Below are positions 34,557 to 44,112 of a stretch of DNA of 51,204 nt, one piece after another (positions within the stretch are counted from its first letter, which is position 1; the number at the start of each line of letters is the position of its first letter). The notes under the pieces are model-generated. The model was not told the origin of the DNA and did no database searches. It was given only the letters and a program-made list of their open reading frames with translations. This DNA is from an uncultured bacterium (lineage in GTDB: Bacteria; Bacillota_I; Bacilli_A; RF39; UBA660). Made by a program: the position numbers and the translations under genes. The DNA lies in contig CAJMSU010000011.1 in the NCBI GenBank assembly GCA_905216155.1, positions 1 through 51,204 on the forward strand, in the 5' to 3' direction.

Positions 34557-37500
34557 TTAAAATAACGATAATTGATTAGAATCAGGTAAATCTTTTAATA
34601 TTCCCATCTCATTCATTCTATCTATTAATGTCTTTGATACTTTTCCTCTTGTTTGAACATCCTCTTTACTTAAAAATGGTTTAATATCTCTTTCTTTTAC
34701 AATGTTTTCAGCAACTGTTCCACCCAATCCTTCAATTGATGAAAATGGTGGATAAATTTCCGTATCACTTTTTACTTTCCATGTTGTTGCTTCACTTTCA
34801 TATAAATCAACATTCAAAAATTTTATTCCTCTTGCTGTTGCCTCTAAAGCAACCTTTAAACTTTCAGCTTGACCATTTTCCTTATTAGTAGCCTCATAAC
34901 CCTTTTCTTCTATATCTTCAAGTCTATTTTTTATACTATTATAACCCTTTATCATAGCCAAAACATCAACATCAGTAGCTTTTGATGAATACCAAGAAGC
35001 ATAAAAATGTACTGGCATATGAACCTTGTACCAAGCAATTCTAAAAGCACTAATTACATAAGCTGCAGCATGAGCTTTTGGGAACATGTATTTGATTTTT
35101 GCACAACTATTTATAAACCATTCAGGTATTTTACTATCTTTCATTAGCTTTTCATATTCCAACCATTGTTCATGATCTTTTGGTTTTGACGCTCTACCTT
35201 TACGAACAAACTCCATTATTTTAAAAGCTTTAATAGGCTCTAATCCTTTATACATAAGATATACCATAATATCATCACGACAGCCTATTGTTTCTTTAAA
35301 TGGAACTATATTTTTTTGAATTAATTCTTGAGCATTACCAAGCCATACATCTGTACCATGTGATAATCCTGATATTTTTATAAGTTCGGCAAAAGTTGTT
35401 GGCTTTGTATCTTCTACTAATTTTATAGTAAAAGGTGTTCCAAATTCCGGTATACCCAATGTTCCCGTATTACATTTTATTTCTTCTTTTGTAACTCCAA
35501 GAGCATCTGTAGATGTAAATATACTCATTGTTTCTTTATCATCCATCGGTACCTTCATAATATCTGTTTTAGATGAATTTTGAATAAGTCTTAATTGTGT
35601 TGGATCTGAATGTCCTAAAATATCAAGTTTTAATACACATTGATCAATAGCATGATAATCAAAATGGGTTGTTCTCCACTCAGCATTTATATCCTCTGCT
35701 GGATATTGGAACGGTGTAAAGTCATATACTTCCATATAATCAGGAATAACAACAATTCCACCTGGATGCTGACCTGTTGTTCTTTTAACACCAGTACATC
35801 CCATAGCAAGACGCTCAATCTCAGCACTACGAACATCACCAAGTTCCTTATCTTCTATATATCCTTTAACGAAACCATAAGCTGTTTTTTCAGCAACTGT
35901 ACCTATTGTTCCAGCACGATAAACATTATCCTCACCAAACAACACCTTAGTATATGCATGAGCACTAGCCTGATTTAAATCCGAAAAATTCAAATCTATA
36001 TCTGGAACCTTATCAGCATTAAATCCTAAGAAAGTAGCAAATGGCATATCCTGACCATCTTTTATCATATCTATACCACAATTAGGGCACAACTTATCCG
36101 GTAGATCAAATCCTGATGAATACGTTGCTCCAAGAGAAGTACCATCAACATCATCAAATATACTTAATTTACACTTCTCACATCTATAATGTGCCGGTAA
36201 TGGATTTACCTCTGTAATTCCCATCATAGTAGCAACAAAACTTGATCCTACTGATCCACGAGAACCAACTAAATATCCCTCATCATTTGAGTGCTTTACT
36301 AAACGTTGAGCAATCAAATAAATAGGATCAAATCCTCCACCTATGATTCCACCTAATTGTTTATTTAATTTTTCTTCTACTTCCTCATCTTCTAAATTTT
36401 CTTCTTTTTCCTTAATTGACTTTCTTATTAAATCCTTAACAGAATCAAATCCCTCTACAATAACACTATGTAGTCTCTTATATTTTTCTTCCTCAACTAT
36501 CTTATCTTCCAAATTTTCTTTTTGTAAGTTTTCCTCTATTGTCTTTAAAACTATATCTCCATATAACTCTGTTGCTATACGCTCTTCTATATAATGAGGT
36601 ATTGGCATTCCATACCAATCATTTGCTTTAGTATAAACCAAATCAGTAACAACTCTTGGACAATCCAAATAACTTTTTCCATCATCACTCTTTACTCTTG
36701 GAGAAAAAGGAATTCCACCAGTATCAATTATAACCTCTATAATATCTACCATATCTTTTATCTTATTTGTATTATCTATAACTATTCTCTTAGCAACATC
36801 AGAACCCAAGAATTTAAAGTTATCTAACATCTCTTCTGTTGTCCTAAAATGATTAGAAGGAATTTCTTTAATATTATTTCTAGCAAGTGGATGTCTTCCT
36901 CCACCAGGTACTTTTTGATTTACAATTATTTCTCTATAGATTTTATCAGACCTATTTATATGATGTACATCACCTGTTGCAACTATTATTTTACCAGCTT
37001 CTTCTGTTACCCTTACTATTTTCTCTATATGAGCAGCTAATTCCTGTTCATTAGCAAAATCTCCAGATTGAATCATATGATTATAGCATTCCATAGGTTG
37101 AACCTCAACATAGTCATAAAATCTTATTATATTAGAAAGTTCATCCTCACTCTTTGACTTAGCTAAAGTAAATACCTCACTTAAATAGCAACCACTTCCA
37201 ACTAATAATCCCTCTCTTAATCTATCTATCTCACTTCTTAAAATTCTTGGTGTTTTATAAAGATAAGTTGTATTAGCAAGAGATACTAATTTAAATAAAT
37301 TTTTTAAACCCCTTTTATTTTTAGCAATTAAATTTACATGATAAGCTGTACCATATTTATGTATTTCATCCCTACTTACAAGTTTATCCAACTCATTCAT
37401 ATTATCTATATTAAGGTTTGATAATTTCTTCATCATTTTATGAAATACTAAAGCAGTACCTTCAGCATCATAATCTCCTCTATGATGAGCTGACTCATCC

Positions 37501-39176
37501 CATGGAACATTATATCTTTTTACTAACGCTGATAATGAATGCCTTGCATAGTTATTATCCATTGTTCTTGATAATTCAAGTGTATCTATAACAGGGTTTT
37601 TAAAAGTTCCTAAATTATATTTTTTATAGGCCATTTCCAGAAATGATACATCAAATTTAGCATTATGAGCAACCATTGGTAAATCTTGATACCAATCAAT
37701 AAATCTCTTAATAGCATTTTCTTCATTATCTTTTCCTTCTAGCATCTCATCTGTTATGTTAGTAACATCTATTATTTTTTGTGGTAATGGTCTTCCTGGA
37801 TTAATTAATTCATCATACTTATCAATTATTTCTCCATTACATATTTTTACAGCACCTATTTCAATTATTGAATCAGCACCACCTGCATTAAAACCAGTTG
37901 TTTCAAAATCAAATACTACATAAGTCTGCTCTAACATGTTTTTATCATTTGGTCTTACTACAATATCTACACTATCATCTATAAGTGTTAACTCAGTACC
38001 ATACAATACCTTAAATTTATCTTTATCATCTCTTCCTTTATTATATCCTGTTATATAGTTAAACACATGTGGAAAAGACTGTACACCATTATGATCTGTT
38101 ATAGCTATTGCTTTATGTCCCCAATTAATAGCTTGTTTTACTAATTCAACTTCATCTGCTAAACCATCCATCTGACTCATTTTAGTATGAGCATGAAGTT
38201 CTACTCTTTTCTCTATTGCCTCATCTTTTATTTCTTCTTTTGTCTTCTCTACTTTTATAATATCTCTAGCATTTAATACTAATTCATTTGAATATTGATC
38301 ATTTTTAGTATAACCTCTTATTTTAAACCAAGAACCAACTGATAACTCATCACATAATCTTTTATATTCATCCTTATCTCGTACAAAAACCTTACAATAA
38401 ATACTATCTGAATAATCTGTTATTTTTAATGTAATAATTTTAAAATCTGTTTTACTTGACTCAAAATAATCTACACCAAATACTTCTGCTTCTACTACAA
38501 CATTATTGTCTTCTCCTAACAATGTCTTTATTTTTATTGGATCATCTTTTATTGCTCTACCAATTACACTATTAGGATCTTTTTTTTCTCTTACTCTTTT
38601 ATAATCTTTTTTTACTTCTTCCTTCTTTTCAGTATTAACATGTTTTACTTCTATCTTTTTAGCATCCACCTCTAAATCTTTTTTTATCTGCTCTAAAATA
38701 TCATTTTCTCTTTGTATCTCTATATCAATATTAAACTTATATCCTAATAATTTATATATCTTATTAATTTTTTCAATACAACTTAATAATCTATCTTTTT
38801 CAGATTCAGTTGATACTATTAATGTTAAAAAGCCATCTTTTACCTTCATACAATCTTCATAAATTTCTAAAACTTTTAATTCATTTTTTAACTGTCTTAA
38901 TACAAATGGATAATATTCTAAATATCTATTTATATCTTGATTTTCTATATTAAAAACTATCTCTATCCTATTAGCATCCTCATCTAATAAATGTCTTTTA
39001 GCCAGTAGTTCTTCTAATACATTTAATGGTAATAATTCACACTTATCAATAAAAATATTCCAATCATTAGTTTTAGAATTTACTTTTATTTTTGTAATTT
39101 TTGCATCGAAAAAATATTGATAATTATCTTTATCAATATTTATTTTATCAAGTAAAATCTTTATCTTGTCATCCAT
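34557..39176 (-). CDS. polC: DNA polymerase III alpha subunit, PolC type
   Basis: Replicative polymerase with proofreading. About 1539 residues, somewhat longer than the usual 1440. Order: N-terminal domain (about 1-200), OB fold (about 205-310; GSWFKIRGYTKND), PHP part 1 (RVELHAHTKMSQMDGL), DnaQ-type exonuclease (YVVFDFETTGFNAGG, HNAKFDVSFL), PHP part 2, a charged insertion (about 870-925), zinc-binding CEKCKLS...CPNCGID, and the polymerase domain with PDIDLNFSDL. Helix-hairpin-helix and C-terminal regions follow. The ATG at 39174-39176 is preferred to a GTG at 39185, because GGGGTG lies 6 nt before it. Follows an unknown gene by 13 bp. Confidence 0.97.
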   Translation of the reverse strand: MDDKIKILLDKINIDKDNYQYFFDAKITKIKVNSKTNDWNIFIDKCELLPLNVLEELLAKRHLLDEDANRIEIVFNIENQDINRYLEYYPFVLRQLKNELKVLEIYEDCMKVKDGFLTLIVSTESEKDRLLSCIEKINKIYKLLGYKFNIDIEIQRENDILEQIKKDLEVDAKKIEVKHVNTEKKEEVKKDYKRVREKKDPNSVIGRAIKDDPIKIKTLLGEDNNVVVEAEVFGVDYFESSKTDFKIITLKITDYSDSIYCKVFVRDKDEYKRLCDELSVGSWFKIRGYTKNDQYSNELVLNARDIIKVEKTKEEIKDEAIEKRVELHAHTKMSQMDGLADEVELVKQAINWGHKAIAITDHNGVQSFPHVFNYITGYNKGRDDKDKFKVLYGTELTLIDDSVDIVVRPNDKNMLEQTYVVFDFETTGFNAGGADSIIEIGAVKICNGEIIDKYDELINPGRPLPQKIIDVTNITDEMLEGKDNEENAIKRFIDWYQDLPMVAHNAKFDVSFLEMAYKKYNLGTFKNPVIDTLELSRTMDNNYARHSLSALVKRYNVPWDESAHHRGDYDAEGTALVFHKMMKKLSNLNIDNMNELDKLVSRDEIHKYGTAYHVNLIAKNKRGLKNLFKLVSLANTTYLYKTPRILRSEIDRLREGLLVGSGCYLSEVFTLAKSKSEDELSNIIRFYDYVEVQPMECYNHMIQSGDFANEQELAAHIEKIVRVTEEAGKIIVATGDVHHINRSDKIYREIIVNQKVPGGGRHPLARNNIKEIPSNHFRTTEEMLDNFKFLGSDVAKRIVIDNTNKIKDMVDIIEVIIDTGGIPFSPRVKSDDGKSYLDCPRVVTDLVYTKANDWYGMPIPHYIEERIATELYGDIVLKTIEENLQKENLEDKIVEEEKYKRLHSVIVEGFDSVKDLIRKSIKEKEENLEDEEVEEKLNKQLGGIIGGGFDPIYLIAQRLVKHSNDEGYLVGSRGSVGSSFVATMMGITEVNPLPAHYRCEKCKLSIFDDVDGTSLGATYSSGFDLPDKLCPNCGIDMIKDGQDMPFATFLGFNADKVPDIDLNFSDLNQASAHAYTKVLFGEDNVYRAGTIGTVAEKTAYGFVKGYIEDKELGDVRSAEIERLAMGCTGVKRTTGQHPGGIVVIPDYMEVYDFTPFQYPAEDINAEWRTTHFDYHAIDQCVLKLDILGHSDPTQLRLIQNSSKTDIMKVPMDDKETMSIFTSTDALGVTKEEIKCNTGTLGIPEFGTPFTIKLVEDTKPTTFAELIKISGLSHGTDVWLGNAQELIQKNIVPFKETIGCRDDIMVYLMYKGLEPIKAFKIMEFVRKGRASKPKDHEQWLEYEKLMKDSKIPEWFINSCAKIKYMFPKAHAAAYVISAFRIAWYKVHMPVHFYASWYSSKATDVDVLAMIKGYNSIKNRLEDIEEKGYEATNKENGQAESLKVALEATARGIKFLNVDLYESEATTWKVKSDTEIYPPFSSIEGLGGTVAENIVKERDIKPFLSKEDVQTRGKVSKTLIDRMNEMGILKDLPDSNQLSLF

Positions 39177-39189
39177 ACCTAACACCCCA

Positions 39190-40029
39190 TTAAATAAGTT
39201 CTAATTCACTATTTTTTATTATATGTCTTTTGTTTCTAATACAAAAATTAATAAATTCTAATAAATCAACTTTTTTTAGTTGCCTTTCATATGTATAATT
39301 ATCTACCTCAAAAGCTATCTTATCTCTCATCATATAACTTAACATTTTCTCTCTAGTAGCACCTAAATACATTAACCAATATGGATATATTTGTCTTTTA
39401 ATATCATCAAGTCTACTATCTCCTGTTAAATAATAACTTCTATTATCAAGTAATGTTGGTAATTCATTCAAAATAGCCAATTCTACAATAGACTTTACTA
39501 CCACATCACTTTCTCTATATATATATTTTATATCTTTTTTTACTATATAATAAATAAGTTCAATTAATGTCTTACATTCATTATTTATATCTATTTTTTT
39601 ACCAAATATAACAGTATTTACCTTTTTATCTGATGCATCATATGCATCTACAACATTCAAAGAATCAAGTACTATAAATACATTATAATCATCTATTTCT
39701 ACTCTTAAGTCTTCTTTTAATATTTTTCTTATCATCTTCTTTTTAGAATCCCATAACTTTAAAATTGTATTTCTATATTTTTCTGTTTCTTTTTTTAATT
39801 TTTCATACTCTTTTGTTTCTAAAACTATATTATAAATAGTATCATCATTAGGTATAAAATTTTTAGGATCATTTAAAATTAATTCCTTATCTTTATATAA
39901 TTTATTATATTCATTCTTATAATTAAGCCATAATTTTTGTTTTAATTTGTGAATTTCTTCAGACACTGATGCTTGAAATAATAAATTCCATATCAAAACA
40001 TAGTCATTAACTGCAAACTTCAAATTCAT
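39190..40029 (-). CDS. Protein of unknown function upstream of polC
   Basis: 279 residues, soluble, helical. Opening MNLKFAVNDYVLIWNLLFQ, then a charged coiled-coil-like part (about 25-105), then VFIVLDSLNVVDAYD, and a C-terminal part with RQIYPYWLMYLGATREKMLSYMM. No family recognised. It lies 13 bp upstream of polC and is likely co-transcribed. AGGTCTCATC-complement (GATGAGACC side) gives only a moderate ribosome site. Confidence 0.7.
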   Translation of the reverse strand: MNLKFAVNDYVLIWNLLFQASVSEEIHKLKQKLWLNYKNEYNKLYKDKELILNDPKNFIPNDDTIYNIVLETKEYEKLKKETEKYRNTILKLWDSKKKMIRKILKEDLRVEIDDYNVFIVLDSLNVVDAYDASDKKVNTVIFGKKIDINNECKTLIELIYYIVKKDIKYIYRESDVVVKSIVELAILNELPTLLDNRSYYLTGDSRLDDIKRQIYPYWLMYLGATREKMLSYMMRDKIAFEVDNYTYERQLKKVDLLEFINFCIRNKRHIIKNSELELI

Positions 40030-40090
40030 GATGAGACCTCCAAACTATATATAATATATCATAAAGTTCTCTATTTTTAAATATTTTGTC

Positions 40091-40114
40091 AAAAAAAAGC
40101 ACTGTTTTGTGCTT
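40091..40114 (-). terminator. Terminator of the 40113 gene
   Basis: On the minus strand AAGCAC / GTGCTT with a 6-nt loop, then T8. Confidence 0.75.
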
Positions 40115-41006
40115 ATAGTTTTGTCATAATAAAATATACCGTTACTCCTATTATAGCAAGTAATATTAAAACTAATATTATCTTTACTACTATTGGAACC
40201 TTTTTTTCACCAAACTCATCATCAAAATCAAAATCTTTATCAGATAAATCCATACTTCTTGTATAAAAGTCGCTATCAGCGCCTTCCATAATACTCTCTT
40301 CCTTATCTTTTACTTTTTTAATATTTTCTATTTGATCTTTATCTAATATTTCTTTTGATAAATTTAACTCATCATCTTCCTCTACTTCTTGCTTTTCATC
40401 ATCTTTTAATTCATCTTTTGGAAAACTAACCTTATCCATTACACTAGTTGCCATTAAATCACTAAGTAAATCTACACTAGTTTTTTGATCTATTTCGCCT
40501 GCTAATGTTTTTGAAGTTATAGTATCTATTAATTCTCTTAATTCTTCTTCATCAGGTTTTGTTCTTTCTTGTTTTTCTTTTCTATATTTTTCAAGTTCTT
40601 CTGGATTAAGACTTGCTAAAATATTATAATTTGTATTTTTTAATTTTCTTTTAGCTTCCAATTCATCTTTTTCTATTCTATTCTTTTTAGCCTCTTTTAA
40701 AACACTATTTATATCATAAACTCTATTTTCATGATCTTGATATAGATAATTAAATTCATCTAATTCTCTTTTTACTTTTGGTGTTTCTATCACTTCACCA
40801 TACTCTTTCATTTTATGATAACCTTCTCTTGTACGGTTATTTTTTCTTGCTTCATCTATATCAAAGACATTAGAATTTGTAACATCGGTAAAGTTAGTAT
40901 ATCTTTTATTATTTCCTAGATTGTTATATAGTTCTTTATTTTTATCAGATCTTGAATAATCTTTTAAAAAATTCTCATTTTTATAACGATCCATTCTACT
41001 TCTCAC
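40113..41006 (-). CDS. Tail-anchored charged protein of unknown function
   Basis: About 297 residues, very rich in Lys, Glu and Asp, likely disordered or coiled coil, ending with one membrane segment (VPIVVKIILVLILLAIIGVTV) and a three-residue tail. This makes it a C-terminally anchored protein facing the cytoplasm. No family recognised. The GTG at 41004-41006 lies 4-5 nt from an AGAAGGTGA site and is preferred to the GTG at 41015. Divergent from the ferredoxin gene. Confidence 0.72.
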   Translation of the reverse strand: MRSRMDRYKNENFLKDYSRSDKNKELYNNLGNNKRYTNFTDVTNSNVFDIDEARKNNRTREGYHKMKEYGEVIETPKVKRELDEFNYLYQDHENRVYDINSVLKEAKKNRIEKDELEAKRKLKNTNYNILASLNPEELEKYRKEKQERTKPDEEELRELIDTITSKTLAGEIDQKTSVDLLSDLMATSVMDKVSFPKDELKDDEKQEVEEDDELNLSKEILDKDQIENIKKVKDKEESIMEGADSDFYTRSMDLSDKDFDFDDEFGEKKVPIVVKIILVLILLAIIGVTVYFIMTKL

Positions 41007-41071
41007 ACTAATCACCTTCTTACTATAATTCTATCATATCAATAGTAAAAACAAAAGATAAAGAATTTCTC

Positions 41072-41100
41072 TTTACGTAAAGAAAAAAATTTTGTATAAT
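41072..41100 (+). promoter_or_regulatory. Ferredoxin promoter
   Basis: TTTACG (41072-41077), 17-nt spacer, TATAAT (41095-41100), then AAAGGAG before the ATG. Confidence 0.75.
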
Positions 41101-41123
41101 TATTCCTGTAAAGGAGAATTAAT

Positions 41124-41318
41124 ATGAAAGTAAAAGTTAATCAAGATGCTTGCATCGGTTGTGGTGCATGTGCTGCTATCTGTGAAGATGTTTTTGAAAT
41201 TAATGATGAAGGCCTATCAGAAGTAAAAACTAATGAAATTTCTAAAGATATTGAACAAGAAGTAAGAGATGCAATTGATTCTTGCCCTACTGGTGCTATA
41301 GAAGAAGATGGTGAATAA
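41124..41318 (+). CDS. 4Fe-4S ferredoxin
   Basis: 64 residues with a single cluster motif: CIGCGACAAIC (Cys at 10, 13 and 16/20 region) and a distant SCPTGAI cysteine. Small electron carrier of the Fer type found in Bacilli; partner enzyme not evident from context. Own promoter and terminator. Confidence 0.95.
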   Translation: MKVKVNQDACIGCGACAAICEDVFEINDEGLSEVKTNEISKDIEQEVRDAIDSCPTGAIEEDGE

Positions 41319-41336
41319 TCACCATCTTTATTTTTT
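41307..41336 (+). terminator. Terminator of the ferredoxin gene
   Basis: GATGGTGA (41307-41314) / TCACCATC (41319-41326), then TTTATTTTTT; the loop holds the stop codon. Confidence 0.85.
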
Positions 41337-41348
41337 AAAACTATTTAA

Positions 41349-42062
41349 TTATCTACCCAAATTATATACTTTAACAACTTCTTCTTTTGTTAATTTTCTA
41401 TATTCACCTGATTTTAAATTTGTAAGGGTAAAAAATGCAAGGCGCTCCCTTTTTAATTTTTCTACTTCATATCCTACCATTTTAAACATATTCTTAACTT
41501 GATGATTTTTACCATCATGAATAGTAATTTGTACCATACAAGTATTATTTACTTTATCTACTTTCTTTAATTTAACTTTAGATGCTTTTAACATAACGCC
41601 TTCAAACTCTACACCTTGTTTTAATCTATTTATAGCATCTACTGTAATAATGCCTTCAAGTTTAGCCATATACACTTTATCTATTTCATTCTTAGGATGC
41701 ATAATTATATTTGAAAATTCACCATCATTTGTTAAAAGCAATAACCCAGTAGTATCATAATCAAGTCTACCCACTGGATAAATTCTAGCAGACGTATTTA
41801 TCAAATCAACAACTGTCCTTCTATTTTTATCATCACTTGTTGATGTAATTACTCCCCTTGGTTTATTTAACAAGTAATATTCTTTTTTTTCTTTTTCTAT
41901 TAACACATCATTAACTTCTATTTTATCATTATCAGATACTTTTGTACCAAGTTCTGTTATCACTTTTCCATTTACTTTTACAAGTCCTTTTATAATTAAC
42001 TCCTCAGCCTTTCTTCTTGATGTAATTCCAGCCTCAGCTATCACTTTTTGTAATCTTTCCAT
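41349..42062 (-). CDS. rluB: RsuA/RluB-family rRNA pseudouridine synthase
   Basis: 237 residues: N-terminal S4 domain (ERLQKVIAEAGITSRRKAEELI), then the synthase domain with catalytic Asp in YPVGRLDYDTTGLLLLTNDG, and KNHQVKNMFKMVGYEVEKLKR. It modifies large-subunit 23S rRNA (RluB type, about position 2605) in known members; RsuA-type 16S specificity is the alternative. AAGGTT ribosome site; convergent with ferredoxin. Confidence 0.92.
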   Translation of the reverse strand: MERLQKVIAEAGITSRRKAEELIIKGLVKVNGKVITELGTKVSDNDKIEVNDVLIEKEKKEYYLLNKPRGVITSTSDDKNRRTVVDLINTSARIYPVGRLDYDTTGLLLLTNDGEFSNIIMHPKNEIDKVYMAKLEGIITVDAINRLKQGVEFEGVMLKASKVKLKKVDKVNNTCMVQITIHDGKNHQVKNMFKMVGYEVEKLKRERLAFFTLTNLKSGEYRKLTKEEVVKVYNLGR

Positions 42063-42167
42063 ATCTATAACCTTCTTTTTCTCTATTTAACAGCACTATT
42101 GTAACATAGTTTACTACTTCTTTCTAGAATTATTTATCATTTACAATTATATTTTTATTATCCCATG

Positions 42168-42195
42168 CACCTATTCTTATTAATTTCATAATATA
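42168..42195 (+). promoter_or_regulatory. Sigma-K-like promoter candidate
   Basis: CACC (42168-42171), 15 nt, CATAATATA (42187-42195). The -10 agrees fully with CATAnnnTA and the -35 with mACm. The start would lie close to the AAGGAGGA ribosome site, which is a tight but possible arrangement. Confidence 0.35.
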
Positions 42196-42213
42196 AAGTA
42201 AAGGAGGAAATTT

Positions 42214-42519
42214 ATGTACTCTAATAGTTATACTATGCCAAGTAATTTTGGCCCTATGTATAGAAATGATAGTAGTGTAACATATGGAACTTATCCATAC
42301 CAAACAGGTACTTATCCAGAAGATGAAAGATTTTTTTGGGCACCTTTTGTAGTTGGTGGACTTGCAGGTACTGCACTTGGTTATGGTATTGCAAATAATA
42401 ACCAAATAAATAATCAAGGTTGCTGCCAAGGACAAGGTGGAATGATCTATCCAGTTTATCCAGTACCATACTCTTATCCATATCCAGTTAATACTACTAG
42501 TAATAATTTCTACTATTAA
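42214..42519 (+). CDS. Small Tyr/Pro/Gly/Asn-rich protein, possibly spore-associated
   Basis: 101 residues: MYSNSYTMPSNFGPMYRN, a short hydrophobic Gly-rich segment (APFVVGGLAGTALGYGI, about 48-64), NQGCCQGQGG, then a Tyr/Pro-rich tail. The composition resembles small coat or inner-spore proteins, and the region upstream has a sigma-K-like box. No named family. AAAGGAGGAAA ribosome site. Antisense frames in the same stretch are shadows. Confidence 0.75.
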   Translation: MYSNSYTMPSNFGPMYRNDSSVTYGTYPYQTGTYPEDERFFWAPFVVGGLAGTALGYGIANNNQINNQGCCQGQGGMIYPVYPVPYSYPYPVNTTSNNFYY

Positions 42520-42541
42520 AAAAAGTCCTATGACTTTTTTT
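42518..42541. terminator. Bidirectional terminator between 42214 gene and histidine kinase
   Basis: AAAAAAAGTC (42518-42527), loop CTAT, GACTTTTTTT (42532-42541); A and T tracts serve both directions. Confidence 0.85.
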
Positions 42542-43778
42542 ATTTTATAGGAAGTTTTATAGTAACCGTTGTACCATAATTTAACTTAGATTTATAATTT
42601 ATAGAACCATTATGAAGTTCAATAATCTCTTTTGATAAAGCAACACCAAGACCAGTACCCTTATCTTTTGTAGTATAAAAAATATTATAAATTTTATCTA
42701 TTGTATCCTTATCCATACCAATACCATTATCAGTAATAATTATTTTAACACTATCTTTAAACTTAACTAAATCAATTGTTATTATTAATGGCTTATCTAA
42801 AGGCTTTGCCTCTATTGCATTTTTTATTACATTTACAAGAACCTGTTTTATTCTATTATAATCAATATTTATATAAATTTCCTCATCAGGTATATTTATC
42901 TTTAACTTTAATTTTTCCTCATTTAATAAATACTCATAAGTTGCTTTTATATCTTCAAGTAATAACGTTATATCAGCAATATCCTTTTCTATTCTTATTT
43001 TTCCGTATAAAGAAAAATCATTAATAACATTTAAAGTTCTATTTACCTCATCTTTTATAATTGGTAAATATTTACGAGATTTTTCTACATCATTATAATC
43101 AAACATTTCCAAATATCCCTTACAAACACTAATAGGATTTTTTATTTCATGAGTTATTTTAAATAAAGATAATTTTAAAGCTTTTTCCTTATTAAGCTTA
43201 TTCATAATAGTACTAAGTTCAATCATACTATCACCTTTTTTTATAAAGAAAAGTATTAAATTAGTACCTAATACAAAAAGAAGTACTAAACTTATCAAGT
43301 ATATTATATTTACTATTATACTATTGTTTGGTAATAAAAGATAAAATACAAAAAAACCTAACATAAAGCTTTTTAATGATATAAACAAATTCATATATTT
43401 AGACTTATCTATTTTTTTATAGTCAAAAATAAGATAAATTATATAATATGATAAATACTCTATAAAAGTATATTTTATATCTATCTTTGGATTTATACTA
43501 AGATAATATATTAATAAAAAAGATATAATTAAAGCCGTCAATTTTTTATCTTTTAAAAACGCTATTAAAAGTGGAATATTCATAAGCATAAGTTGAGAAA
43601 TCTCATTTTTATTTGCAAACCTCATCATTAAAATAAGAGAAGTAAATAAAGCTAAATCAAGATATATATCCTTTTCATCCTCATTAAATGTTATTATATA
43701 AGATATGTATATAGTATATAACATTAAAGGAAATAAAAGATAAATTAAATTTGTAATTAAACCATTTATTAAGTCCAT
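42540..43778 (-). CDS. Orphan membrane sensor histidine kinase
   Basis: About 412 residues. Six or so membrane segments with very short loops (about 1-190), no periplasmic sensor or PAS domain, then HisKA with H-box FKITHEIKNPISVCKGY (about 205-222) and HATPase_c with NVIKNAIEA (N box), DNGIGMD (G1) and GTGLGVALSKEI (G2). No response regulator is adjacent. This architecture resembles KinB/KinE-type sporulation kinases or LytS-like sensors. ATG at 43776-43778 with GGTGAT is chosen over a TTG at 43790. Upstream DNA has 0A-box-like motifs. Confidence 0.9.
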   Translation of the reverse strand: MDLINGLITNLIYLLFPLMLYTIYISYIITFNEDEKDIYLDLALFTSLILMMRFANKNEISQLMLMNIPLLIAFLKDKKLTALIISFLLIYYLSINPKIDIKYTFIEYLSYYIIYLIFDYKKIDKSKYMNLFISLKSFMLGFFVFYLLLPNNSIIVNIIYLISLVLLFVLGTNLILFFIKKGDSMIELSTIMNKLNKEKALKLSLFKITHEIKNPISVCKGYLEMFDYNDVEKSRKYLPIIKDEVNRTLNVINDFSLYGKIRIEKDIADITLLLEDIKATYEYLLNEEKLKLKINIPDEEIYINIDYNRIKQVLVNVIKNAIEAKPLDKPLIITIDLVKFKDSVKIIITDNGIGMDKDTIDKIYNIFYTTKDKGTGLGVALSKEIIELHNGSINYKSKLNYGTTVTIKLPIK

Positions 43779-43810
43779 ATCAATCACCAATATCAGTATA
43801 TAGTTTTATA

Positions 43811-43858
43811 TTGTCGATTTTTGTCAGTTTGTGTATTAATTTAGATTATTTTGACACT
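43811..43858. promoter_or_regulatory. Possible Spo0A boxes upstream of the histidine kinase
   Basis: TTGTCGATT (43811-43819) and TTTGTCAGT (43820-43828) are near the TTTGTCRAA consensus; a third, inverted TTGACACT (43851-43858) also fits loosely and doubles as a -35 on the plus strand. In the 330-bp gap 43779-44105 I see no gene; the remainder is AT-rich, with two terminators at its right end. Confidence 0.3.
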
Positions 43859-44006
43859 TTTTAAAAGAAAAACTTTGATTTTTAATTTAATTTCTTTATT
43901 TTAAACGATGTATAAATAATATAATATCTTATTTTATTACTAATTTACTACTTTTAAAAATAAAATATAAGAAATTATATCAATTTACGAGAATATAAAC
44001 CAAAAT

Positions 44007-44040
44007 AAAAAAATTGTAAACCTCGGTAAAAGGCTACAAT
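44007..44040 (-). terminator. Second, downstream terminator-like hairpin
   Basis: On the minus strand ATTGTA / TACAAT, with inner CCT/AGG pairing, followed by T7. It lies about 50 bp after the first terminator of the 44106 gene; a backup terminator is the simplest reading. Confidence 0.55.
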
Positions 44041-44091
44041 TACATTAAAAATCTTATAAAAATATGCGCAAAAAATACTATATTTTTTAGC

Positions 44092-44112
44092 AAAAAGAAG
44101 TATCACTACTTC
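44092..44112 (-). terminator. Terminator of the EIIB-like gene
   Basis: On the minus strand GAAGTA / TACTTC with a 4-nt loop, then T5. It overlaps the stop codon. Confidence 0.65.

Noticed and set aside
35640..37040. Plus-strand Ser/Ile/Phe-rich frames inside polC
   Set aside because: Antisense shadows in AT-rich coding DNA; no ribosome sites and low-complexity translations.
42130..42481. Minus-strand frames opposite the 42214 gene
   Set aside because: Antisense shadows; only the plus-strand gene has a promoter, ribosome site and terminator.
43851..43879. Plus-strand promoter (TTGACA, 17 nt, TTTGAT) for a small RNA in the gap before 44.1 kb
   Set aside because: The -10 is poor and there is no plus-strand terminator or conserved-looking structure downstream; the hairpin there suits minus-strand termination.
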